From Amyloporia xantha (Eukaryota > Basidiomycota > Agaricomycetes > Polyporales > Adustoporiaceae), in the NCBI GenBank assembly GCA_036971615.1, contig JAYKKR010000002.1:1302001-1366000 (forward strand): 64,000 nt of DNA, read 5' to 3'. Both the position numbers and the translations under genes were made by a program. A model generated the notes under the pieces. It was not told the DNA's origin. It saw only the letters and a program-made list of their open reading frames with translations, and did no database searches. Below, piece by piece: positions 1 through 9,943 of the stretch; the stretch's first letter is position 1, and each line of letters begins with the position of its first letter.

Positions 1-1
1 C

Positions 2-991
2 GCCCTGCTTGCCGGAGCGCCATGGCCCGTCCTGTCTCCCGTATTTGATCCTCAGAGGCTCGATCGAATGGCAGCTGGTGATATTAATGCTGCTCAGCCT
101 GACGCCGAAATACTCAAGAGGGCTCGCTCACTGCCCATGCATCGTTACGACTGGTGGGCATCATCTGACGGCACCGTGCCTAAGGTTGAACCCGACCTCG
201 AACCTGCAAGGGCCGCGCCGCTGGGGACACCCATGCCATGGTCAGAGTGGGATACAGATGTCCCTGTCGGACATTATCTAGTACACTTCACTAAGAGTGA
301 AGTGCAGGGCATGTGGGAGCAGGCCCGTTCGTCATCTGCTCCGTCGACACATGCCATCAGTCACCAGGACGCGCTTGCGGCGCACGTCTGGGCACTCATT
401 AATCGTGCCCGTGGGCTCGCAGATGACAAGGAAATGGTGCACCTCAACATGTCATTAGGAATTCGAAACCGGATCTCCCCATCACTCCCTCCAAACTTCC
501 TCGGCTCACCTTTGGTGCTGTGTCGTGTATCGGCAACAGGGCAGGAAGGCTCGTCAGAGCATCCAGGCCTCCTCGCCACGCGTATACGGTCCAGTCTCTC
601 CCTCTTCGACGCGCCCTCACTGTCCGCTCTGCTGCACGACATGGCACACGATATTGGCCTTGTACGATTGTGGCATGCCTTCCTAGGCCGGAGAAATGTC
701 ATCGTCACGTCGTGGATACATCAGCGCTTATATGATGTCGACTTCGGTGCAGGATCGACCCCGCGTTATGTTGAGGCCGTCATGCCCAGTGCAGACGGGT
801 GCGTGCAGATCATGGAAGCTCCTCCAATGCAAGAAGAAAATAGCGTGTTCAGTAGCGGTGCATCGCAGGGCCAGAGCCACTGGTATGACGATGGAGTAGA
901 TGTTTCATTGCATCTAGCAGATGAGACGATCCAGAAAGTATTGCTGGACCCGTTGTTGCATAAATACAGTGCTCCTTACAACCTTCCGTGA
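2..991 (+). CDS. BAHD-family acyltransferase, C-terminal part (5' truncated by window edge)
   Basis: The reading frame is already open at base 2 and runs to TGA at 989-991, so this is the 3' part of a longer gene. The fragment has the architecture of the C-terminal half of plant/fungal BAHD (HXXXD-type) acyltransferases. An N-terminal P-V-F-D-x-x-R-L segment lies just after where the HXXXD active site should be, outside the window. It is followed by a helical 'ALAAHVWALINRARGL' segment and, near residue 240 of the visible part, V-D-F-G-A-G, which matches the structural DFGWG motif with W replaced by A. Such enzymes transfer acyl groups from acyl-CoA to alcohols or amines, often in secondary metabolism, but no partner biosynthetic genes are visible here. 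The family is fairly sure; the substrate cannot be said. The internal ATG at 68 is unlikely to be the true start. Confidence 0.75.
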   Translation, partial: ALLAGAPWPVLSPVFDPQRLDRMAAGDINAAQPDAEILKRARSLPMHRYDWWASSDGTVPKVEPDLEPARAAPLGTPMPWSEWDTDVPVGHYLVHFTKSEVQGMWEQARSSSAPSTHAISHQDALAAHVWALINRARGLADDKEMVHLNMSLGIRNRISPSLPPNFLGSPLVLCRVSATGQEGSSEHPGLLATRIRSSLSLFDAPSLSALLHDMAHDIGLVRLWHAFLGRRNVIVTSWIHQRLYDVDFGAGSTPRYVEAVMPSADGCVQIMEAPPMQEENSVFSSGASQGQSHWYDDGVDVSLHLADETIQKVLLDPLLHKYSAPYNLP

Positions 992-1223
992 GTAGGGATG
1001 AAGAATCCCCAGTCCAGTGCGCATTTCAATGGTACTTACAGATCTGTCCTGCGCTGGTGGTGGTCAGAGTGCATTACATGTAATTACAAGAGATAACATC
1101 TCAACAGAACGTTGTAACCATATCAAGTGATCTTCACAAGGTCGCCAATATCTGATAATCATCAGGTCTATGAGGCTTGTAAAAACGTTGAAACACAACC
1201 TCCAAAGTCATGGTCGGACGACA

Positions 1224-2224
1224 TCATCCAACGCGAGTAAAGCTAGAATGGCCAGGCGGTGAACATAGAACTGTGGTGAGTAAACAGCCTACGGATCTTG
1301 AGGAGTTGACTGTATAAGGAAGACCAATACTTATCCTCCCCTCCGGCAGCCCATTGTAGTGGACTGTTACACTGACGCCAAACTCAACCGGGCCGAAAGT
1401 TGGGACTCCTGAGTGGCTCACACTGCCAGCGGGCGCTCGCCTGAGAGTCTGATTCAAGGCTGTCCTCAGGCTCCGGATATCCACCGCAGAAAGCCCGTTA
1501 TGTCCATGACTTCGCCGTACGGATGGCTTCCTTTATCGCTGTTCCGGTTTTCCTCGTCTAGGGAGGGCGTCTGATCCTCTAATGTCATTGATACGTAAGA
1601 CTTCATAAGGTTGTGGGTGACGCCGAGCTCTTTGGCTTTCCGTCCAGCGAGTGCCGGATACGTCGGAGGTATCGATGTATAACCAAGTTCTGACGCCGAC
1701 GTATCGTCAAGCTGCCATGTCGGATTAAACCAATGACCAAACGAAAAAAGATGTGTCAGAAGGACCCATCCCTGATATGAGAATGGCATGAAGAGAGACG
1801 GACCATGTGAGAGCGATCGGAAGCGAAGTAGTCTAGATATGTGGACGCAGGGATCACTCTGAATAGGCTGTCGGTAGAAGGCAGGAGGCGAGCTGCGGCA
1901 AGCGATTATAGTCACTACCAGGAGCAAGAGCTCACCTGTGATAGGATTTATTAACCTGACTAGCGTAATTGGAATCGAAGGCATACGGAAATGTGCGAGG
2001 CATGTAATCTGTGCGCCGCATTTACCAGGAGGAAATGCAGTAAATATGCCTGTGAGGTGTCTGAAGCTGCGTCCGCGATATGAATGGAACGTACCTGAAC
2101 ATCGGCATGGGTTAGGCAAGCGTGTATCGAAATCGTACACCCAAGTCTCATTTCGGTCCGCGTCCTCAGACTGGTCTGATTGCAGACTCGTGGCTTCACT
2201 TCTAGCGCGACGCAGGACTAGCAC
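1224..2224 (-). CDS. unresolved possible multi-exon gene, product unknown
   Basis: Two long minus-strand open stretches (1466-2224 and 1224-1484) and intron-like signals suggest a gene, but I cannot build a convincing protein. A 45-nt GTACGT...CACAG intron fits at 2050-2094 and keeps frame. A second GTGAGC...CGACAG candidate follows near 1870-1940, but the joins I tried hit stops. The reading at 1224-1484 is mildly hydrophobic with V-T-V-H-Y-N-G. No family was recognised. This could be a degenerate gene, an lncRNA or chance open frames. Confidence 0.2.
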
Positions 2225-2914
2225 TACGTGGTAATCCCAGACGACTACATCTTCGCGCGCTTTCTGATTCCACAGTGCGACCTAAGTAGTGGCCATGCGC
2301 GTCAGTAGGCACTTGCGGTCTGATCTCGCCGTCCTAATCGATATGCGAATGAGCAAGCGCACGAACCGTCCGAGTTTCGTTGGATATGAACACGGCGTAG
2401 ATATCCCAAGGCCATTCCTCATCTGATTGAGCTCGCGAAACAAACGCTTCGGCGAGCAGATATATGTTCTCCTCACAATAACAGCTTGTGTATTTACTGC
2501 CAGAGGGCAGGTCCGGAGGAATCATCAGGCTGACACACGAGCTGTGAGATTCAGACATAGCTCAGGGGACGAACAGAGCGAACTAAGGACCAACGGAGGA
2601 AAGCATTATTATTACGAGAAAGCAGCTTCGAAGTACAACATACGCGAGTTGAGTGTGTGAAAACCCATGGATCCACCCGGAACGACATCAATTACCCTAT
2701 TTTGGTTATGCCCGAATAACCCTTGAGATACGAAATACAGTCCAGCAGCTGCCCTCATGACCCCAGCGAGTCACTCCATCCACCGCCCCTTCATAGCATC
2801 ACGTTCAAGTCATAAGCGTATCATCTGCTGAACGGAGTCAGAAAAGCGGATATGCAAGAGGGAAGGTATGCTCACGATGGGTATACGACATCGAGTGGGT
2901 ATCGGTGACTAGCT
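2225..2914. other. gap without a supported gene
   Basis: Several short overlapping open frames occur on both strands, but none has a recognisable domain or a consistent splice pattern. I see no repeat or RNA gene. Part of it is probably the 3' region of the small gene that ends at 2915. Confidence 0.4.
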
Positions 2915-3346
2915 TCACCGCGTCTTCACCCCCTGCCCAGCAGTCATCGACGGCGCTGCATTCGACAACGGGACATGTGCCTGGTCGATACTCCATGTAT
3001 CCTTGTTCGCAAACGCATCCGAAACCTTCTTCTTCAGCAAGATGTCATCCAGCTCCGGCGAGGAGCGCTCTGGGCGGAAAGGTACGAAGATGGGCCGAGA
3101 CGCGCTCGAACCCGACTTCGTGGGATTCTTCGAGGTGGACGAGGGTAGCTTCGGTTGAGGTGCGTGCATCTGAGGCAAGGCCTGCAGCTGTGCGGGTGTC
3201 AAGGCAGAGGCGTTGGCTGCACTCAAAGGTGAAGGGAGAGGGTGGGGGAATTGCGAAGGCTGTGCGGGTTTCGGGAGTAGACCAGAGTTGTTCGTGAATG
3301 GGTGAGTAGCGAGCGGGTCAAAAGATGCGAACGACGACTGAGACAT
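2915..3346 (-). CDS. small conserved fungal protein of unknown function
   Basis: A single uninterrupted 143-residue frame starts at ATG 3344-3346. The N-terminal half is Pro/Ser/Ala-rich and low complexity (phosphorylation-prone, likely disordered). The C-terminal half is charged and better ordered: 'RPIFVPFRPERSSPELDDIL' is followed by a triple lysine and an acidic/aromatic stretch. This kind of short protein, a disordered head with a conserved R-P-x-F-V-P-F-R-x-E block, is what I associate with uncharacterised basidiomycete proteins, but I cannot name a family. There is no signal peptide or membrane segment. The start is supported by lack of in-frame upstream coding and by a plausible 5' region. 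No function can be given. Confidence 0.55.
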   Translation of the reverse strand: MSQSSFASFDPLATHPFTNNSGLLPKPAQPSQFPHPLPSPLSAANASALTPAQLQALPQMHAPQPKLPSSTSKNPTKSGSSASRPIFVPFRPERSSPELDDILLKKKVSDAFANKDTWSIDQAHVPLSNAAPSMTAGQGVKTR

Positions 3347-3675
3347 GTTGCAGTCTAAGAGAGGACGATGGAGGACGAGAAAGTGAGAGTAAGAGATTGA
3401 AGCACGGTCGATAGTACAAATGGCTCCCTTGAAGCGGAGAAGATGGAGACTCTGGGACGATGGAGAAACAAAGAGGCTAGGCTATATAATACAGCAGGAG
3501 TCCTCGGAAGTGTGGCACAGACGGAATGAGGGCCGGAAGTTTAGCGACAATACCAAGATCACATGTTTTCGTGGTCCCTGTTCCGATCCTGCCTCCTCAG
3601 AAGACACACCGGACATACCACGAGAGTCCCTATCTCTGGTTACGAGAACAGCGGAGGCAGTCTTCCAACGTACGC

Positions 3676-4119
3676 ATGACCACGCGCCTCACAAGGAGTT
3701 TTGCGAACGACAAATTCCAGGCACTGACATCGGCCACTTCGAAGTCCCCATTTCGAGACTACATACTCCGATTACAAGCGCTACGTACATATGTTCGCCA
3801 GACAGTCGTCAGAGCGCCGGCCTTCCTGACTCAACACGGTTATGATAGGTACCTTCTCTCAAGACCCGCGGTGCACAGCTGACAAGCACGGCGTCGCAAC
3901 AGACCGACGTGCACGCAAGAACGAGGTGGTAGAGCAACGGCGATTTGACCTGCGGAACGCCAGCATATTACGCAGCGCGATGATCAGCTCGCTAGCCTAG
4001 TCATTGATGATATCTTGCATCCAACATTGGAGGAACCGCTCAGCAAATCCGACCACACTCACCTTTCAGGCTTGTTTAATCAAGTACGCCGTCTACACTT
4101 TCCGGTCATGGGACAGTAG
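3676..4119 (+). CDS. possible small gene with one intron and an apparent frameshift
   Basis: A frame from ATG 3676 gives a basic N-terminus (MTTRLTRSF...) followed by a helical, arginine-rich stretch (F-R-D-Y-I-L-R-L-Q-A-L-R). A 64-nt GT...CAACAG intron at 3839-3902 joins it in frame to a charged helical segment (R-R-A-R-K-N-E-V-V-E-Q-R-R-F-D-L-R-N). That frame stops at TAG 3998-4000. A different frame starting around 3979 then reads a protein-like stretch (D-D-Q-L-A-S-L-V-I-D-D-I-L-H-P-T-L...) to TAG 4117-4119, with no plausible intron between. This looks like a one-base shift in a small, possibly mitochondrial protein, from mutation or assembly error. Alternatively the protein simply ends at 4000. 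The family is not recognised. Confidence 0.33.
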
Positions 4120-4589
4120 TTGCACTCACCATTTTCATAGCGGGTATTGGCGATGTAGTAATCGCCGCAGCTGGCGACGCTTCTGTGAAGTAAAGGTTGC
4201 CTTGCTACCTCGCAGGATCTCACGACTCGTGTTAAAATCCTAATTTGACGCTCCGCAAGAGCGTCTCGGAGATTCGGGAGAAGCCATACAGGCAAGCTCG
4301 AATCCGATGTACGAGAGATGCTGATGATACGAACCCGTCAGCTGTCCTAAAAGTGTTATCCTGCAGTGGCGGACGGAACAAGACTTGATGGGAGTATGTG
4401 CAACGCGCTATCGTATACGAATCACGCTGCTGCCGAGCGGAATGTGCTGCAATTTGGCAGATTGGAAGAAACACGTTTGCGATGCTCCGGCGGCGTATCA
4501 TCGAGCGAGCATGAAATACCCCATGGATAGAAGCTGAACGAACCAGGAATCACGTCAAGATTTCTCCATACAACCACCCCTCAATTTCT

Positions 4590-5055
4590 AAGACTGCTCA
4601 CCTGCCAGATAGTACAGAAGATTGGAAATCTTGTCCCACCTCATTCCATCCGGGTCAACTTGCCTCATACCTTAACTTAGTAAGAGCAGCCCCCTGTAGA
4701 GCCTCCGTCAGTGCGCTCATCAACTCCAAAGCAGTCGAAGCAGCCCTGACAAAGATTTAAGGTCATCGCAGTGGGACAATATAACCATAGAAGCCGGTGA
4801 TAGACTATTTCCATCGCTCATGTGCGGTGTGAGTGGAAACGAGAGGAGTCATCCTTGGGTCATCAGCGGGGAACCTTGCCTCAACAGGGATCTAGTGGTC
4901 AGAAGCCCGCTGGAAGACGGAGCAAGGAAATAAGGCGGCACTCATGAAGGCTGACGCGAGTGCATGAGCACTAGCAGTGAGAAGGTCCGAGATGACGAGA
5001 GGTCGCAGATCACCCCAGTCTAATTGAGGCACCTTGACGTCGCCGTCTTCATTCG
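4590..5055 (-). CDS. traces of a multi-exon membrane-protein gene, unresolved
   Basis: On the minus strand, about 5048 down to 4920 reads an acidic lead (D-G-D-V-K-V-P-Q-L-D-W) and then a hydrophobic helix 'PLVISDLLTASAHALASAF' that looks like a transmembrane segment. A second protein-like block lies at about 4757-4681 (A-S-T-A-L-E-L-M-S-A-L-T-E-A-L). Near 4600-4660 a W-D-K-I-S-N-L-L-Y-Y segment ends at a good GTGAGC donor. I could not join these without stops. The composition resembles fungal multi-pass membrane proteins of unknown function, but this may be a decayed gene. The rest of 4120-5640 shows no other gene. Confidence 0.25.
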
Positions 5056-5663
5056 TATAGACCGTTCATAGATCGTGTACGATGGCGATGGATGAATTTC
5101 GGTGAAGATCATGTCCGCGACGGTGGTTCTGATTCAAGCATGCTTCGATGTCGTCAGATATTGGTAGAGGTCATGATGACACTATTGAGAAAAAGACCGG
5201 CCAACCACTCTCAGTCCTTGCATTACATGTATCTTCCGCGCCGAACCAGGGTACGTAAGGCACAGCAAAAGGACAGAGCATGACGGGCATGAAAGCCATA
5301 AACGAGCAAAGCTTGCATGTGTGCCAGCTCCCAGTCAGCTTGCATGAATAAATGCGAAGCAAGCAACATGGGTCAAAATAGATAGAATGAGTAGCTAGAG
5401 TCTACAAGCCAGTTTACGCTTGATTGGGCCCCAGAGTCGGTGCGATATACTTGTGATGAGAGCCTGAAGTTGCATGGTGAAGCCGGTTGAAGCTTGTCGA
5501 CCTTGGATTGACCTTGGAAGACGAGAGTGTCCGGCGCTTCGCCCGTACATCTTTCTGCATGTGATTTGAACCACGTGGGTTCACAAGCGCCCATAATCTG
5601 CTTTCGAAAATTTGGACTGCCAATTCGAGCACAGGGCCCATCTTCGCAGTTCGTCTACGAGCA

Positions 5664-8600
5664 ATGTCGACGACTCTGCCGCTCTTCTGGGATTTGTCTT
5701 CGCCCTCCAAGACAGCCCGCATTGACGCGTCTGTGAAGCTTATTGGTGCTCTTGAACATTTCCAGACGCAGGCCGTCCCGAAACCCTCTCGCGGTACCTC
5801 CGGTCATGAAGCTGGTTCCAAGGGCGACGGTTTGGACGCTCTAAACGCACAAGATGTATCATACTCTGTTAGGAGACTGGTACGGGGGCTGGCGAGCCCA
5901 AGAGAGAGCAGCAGACTTGGATTTGCGGTTGCCCTCACGGAGGTCAGTCCCTTACAATCGTCTGACCATTTCTGTGTGTAACCTAGCTTCCATAACTGTC
6001 CAGCTGCTCTCGCGACTCGATACTGTGACATGTTCTCAGATAGTTACTCTCATTATCGACTCATCTCAAAACCAAGGCTCCATGTCCGGTCAAGAAGAAC
6101 GTGACATGCTCTTCGCTCGTCTGTTCGGGCTCACTTCCGTCATCCAGTCTGGCCTATTACTCCGTGATAGACCCCTACCCACGTCAGCGTCTTCTGCCGC
6201 ACTCGTATCTACTTTATCAAGCTATACAGATGTTCTAGCCCATCTTCTGGCTCTTGGCGAGAAGAAATCTTGGCTACGCGAGAGTGCCTGGTGGGCAATT
6301 GGCCTTGCCGTAGATACGCTCAGTGACTCTAATGTCTCATGGAAAGATGAAGCAGTAGAAGCTACTATTCATTCTATCTTCATAGAGAACAAGACCTGGA
6401 CGTCTGAGAAGTTGGCCTTGACGCTGAAGTTACAGACTCACTACTCCTCTCGTGACTGGCGAAAATTACTATCGCCGACCTTCAAACATACCGACCTGCT
6501 CGGTACCAGTAACTTGACCACGATCGCTCGCATTCTCAAGGTTTGAAGGTCTTCTACATCTCTCGCTAAAAATCTTATTCCCTTTGACAGGAATCCGGCA
6601 TGGAAGATGACGAGGAAGCAGATATTCCCAAGTCTGGCTCGTGGAAACCTCAGGTCCACTTTGTTTGGGATATACTTCTTGATCAGGTCTTGTCCGAGAC
6701 GGCCTCGGGACCTGCTACGAAGGGCTCCTTCCCTGAGTTTTTCCGGATTGTGGTGGATGGTGAGTACGATTCATTTCCGGCATGATTTACCAGCACCTGA
6801 TTGTAACCAGAATCTCTATTCGCATCGTCATCCTCCCCCGAGCGGAAGTATTGGGGCTTCCAGATTTTCCAGAAGGCATTGCCCCGTGTAACTTCAGCCG
6901 ATATGCCCATGTTGTTCACCAAAAATTTCATGCGCTCGTGGATAAATCATCTGTCAAATAGTGATCGTTACCTACACAAGGCTGCTCGACAGGTCGTACG
7001 TCGAAATTTGTTTTTCATGTTAATTATGTTGTATACAAACCGACATTATAGGCCACGGATATACAAGCTGTAGTTAAAAATAATCCAACGCTAGGATTCG
7101 CCCTTGTTCTTCAACTTACTGGGGTCAACGGCAGCCGCCAGTTCGATAAGCTGACCAAGACTAAGACTGTCGAGACAATATTGGCCTCCATGGACAACGA
7201 TGGGATTCAGAGCTATATTGAGTACCTGTTGAAACAAGTCAATGATGAGCCGGGCGCTGCATCGTTTGTCGTCTTATCTATTCGGTTCAACGAAGTGTTC
7301 TGACCTAAATCGATGGGCAGGGCGGACGTTCAGGCGATCAATGCCCGGCGTGCATGGATCATTGACCAATTGGTAGCACTGATTCGGAACGGAGCCATCA
7401 CAAAGAGCGACGAGTGGGTACAGTCTATTCTAGACTGGCTGGTCGTTCACGGGCTTTTCATCATCAACAAAAAATCTGAGAAGAGTGCAATCAAAGCGGT
7501 GCGTAGCACAGCTGGGTTCTGACAGCTATCGAACTGAAGCGTTCGTTATCCACCAGCTGCACAGTGTGCCGGCGCCACCCTTTTCAGATGATCTCAGGAA
7601 AAGCTGCCGAGAGCGCCTCCTTAGCTGTTTGGCTGAGTTGACTGGGCAGCTTACTGTCGTTAAAGACAGTACGCATGTTTATTTCTTCTCATACGCATAT
7701 AGCTGACGGATGTCTTATGCAGGCGACAATAAAGCTGTTAAGATGCCAGCAGTAGCGTCTAATGGAGAGTTCTGGATTGAGAGGGTGCTCAGTGCTATCG
7801 AGAAATTAGAGAAGGATTCCAAGCATGTCAGTCTGCTCATTGAGCCAGATGAAGAGGAGCAGCAGTTACGACTCAAGGCACGACAAGTCACTCAGCGCCT
7901 GGCAACAGTACGTTTGCATTCTTAGATCGTACTGTCCCGCCCTGATGACGCTTTTCAGGTATCGGATCATCAGCAGGAGGCTGCCCAGGGGGCCGAATTA
8001 TTGCTCTCCGCAACCCTTCTTCATCATTACTGCATTGATGAGGAAGTCGATTCGGAAGTCCTCGAGGTACGCACTTCGGCTTTACTTGTGGGCATATTAC
8101 TGATCAACAACTGTAACTTCTCAGAACTGTATTGACGGTGCATCACGCATGTTCCCTGCTGAGAACAAAAAAAGCAAGAAGTCGCGAAAGTCTGTAGCTG
8201 ATGAAGAAAAGAGCAACGAGCTCAATGTCTCGGAACCCGTCGATGTGCTTGTGGACAGCGTAATTGGGTTTCTGGAAGAAGCCACTGCGTATATGCGAGC
8301 AGTCGCCAATCAAGTATTCTCGTTGCTGTCTGGTGCAGTTCAAGAGAGTACTGTTGATCTCATCCTCACAGTGAGTGTCTACACGCGTAGATCATAATTC
8401 TGATTTCATTGACCTTTATTTTATCCACTTCGTAGCAACTTGAACGACGTGACCCGGCTGACCTAGTTGCCGGTGAAGATGACGAGGAAGTGGATGAAGA
8501 TGAGATAGTAGATGACGACGATGAAGACGTTTCAGAAAGTGAAGAATCGTCTGACGGCAAGGAAGCTGACGTCAGCGACGACGACGGGGAAGAGGATCTA

Positions 8601-9919
8601 GAGCTCAGGAGAAAGATTGAGGAAGCTCTGCGTGTCAACGGAGTGGATGCTGCAAGTGGCGATACAGACGAAGAATCTGACGAAGACCTTATGGACGACG
8701 ATCAGATGCTTGCCATTGATGAACAACTGGCAGCAGCATTCAGGGCTCGCGCAAGCGAACGAAAACTTGGCAAAGGTACGGAAAGCACTTCATCTAAGTC
8801 CATTTTTTCTAATCGGATTTCTATAGATGTCGATGCGCAGAGGGAAGCCACACACTTCAAAAATCGGGTCCTGGACCTGCTCGATATCTATCTGAAGAAA
8901 CAACCCACCAGCCCCTTGGCCGTGCGGATGGTACTGCCATTGGTAGACCTCATTGTAGGTACCGGTCCGGACGAGAAGCAACTAGCGGACAAAGCGACAG
9001 GTATATTGCGATCTCGGATAGGCAAGGCGAAGGAACCGTCAACAAGCCCATCTAAAGATCACATGGTACAAGTGCTGGAGGAAGTGCATTCACGAGCTCG
9101 CAAAGCATCGTCGTCCGACGTTATCAAGACACTCAGCCAGTGTAGTTTATACCTGAGCAGAGCGTTGCACCCCGCAGGCGAAGATGAATCGATCCTCACA
9201 GCATATCGCGAGTCTCTAGTCGATTTCGTCACCCGTAAAGGCTCGCGGCTGAACGGTAATTTCTTCCAAGATCTCGTTCGTCGCCATACAGATATAGCAT
9301 GGGGCCTACGGGATGATCTTATTGAGATCACCAACAAAGCTGTCAATGTCTATCGGCAATGCCAAGTGTTCCAGATCCTGCAGACGTTGATCAGTCAATC
9401 GTCTGTCTTTGTAAGTGGGCTATTTATGCTTGGAGGAATATAACGCTCACAGTTGTGTAGGACGATCGTCGAGCAGACGTTCTTGCATTCGTCTCCAGCC
9501 TGCGTCGCACACTACATGGAGTGATAACAAGTGCATGCGAGCCGTCTTCAACCTACACGCCAGCTCAGATCAAGGAGCTATTGAAGCTTGGGCTTGCAGC
9601 TGTGCGCCAGACAAAGCGAATAGCTCCAACGACAGTGGAATTATCTCAGACATGGGACCCAGCCACTTGGATGACTTTAGCAGCCCAACTTGCAAGGAGC
9701 GATCGTTTCAAGTCATCAGCTGGCTTGCATTCCATGTGTAGGCAGATATCCCAGATGACAGGCCAAGCGTCTACGAGCGCAACAGAGCAGAAAGGAGCAG
9801 ACGATTCCGGTAAAGCATCAGCTGCTAAGCGGAAAGCAAGCACACTGGTTGATGAGGTAGACGAGGCACTCACGGTACAGAAAGCTAAGCGTAAAAAGGT
9901 CAAGAAGACCAAGACTTAA
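5664..9919 (+). CDS. POL5: Pol5/MYBBP1A-type nucleolar protein (DNA polymerase phi family), 13 exons
   Basis: The encoded protein is about 1,196 aa. Exons: 5664-5942, 6004-6540, 6591-6759, 6811-6992, 7052-7263, 7321-7498, 7557-7668, 7723-7907, 7959-8066, 8125-8370, 8436-8775, 8827-9410, 9461-9919; together they are exactly 1,197 codons. The N-terminal 'RRLVRGLASPRESSRLGFAV' segment followed by A-L-T-E-L-L-S is the signature of the Pol5/MYBBP1A family. The middle is helical-repeat-like. A long acidic tract (residues coded by about 8475-8710) and a basic C-terminus ending K-R-K-K-V-K-K-T-K-T fit a nucleolar protein. In yeast Pol5 acts in rRNA synthesis and ribosome biogenesis; despite the name it is not a classical replicative polymerase. 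It ends 24 bp before the stop of the opposing MSH3. Confidence 0.92.
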
Positions 9920-9943
9920 ATGTATCCAGATCTATCATAGTTG

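Noticed and set aside
1..1000. Secondary-metabolite gene cluster suggested by the BAHD acyltransferase
   Set aside because: No polyketide synthase, peptide synthetase, terpene cyclase or P450 is near within the window; more sequence to the left would be needed.
5414..5722. Minus-strand frame overlapping the start of POL5
   Set aside because: It overlaps a well-supported POL5 first exon and has no family features.
8366..8638. Serine-rich minus-strand frame
   Set aside because: It is antisense to the acidic tract of POL5.
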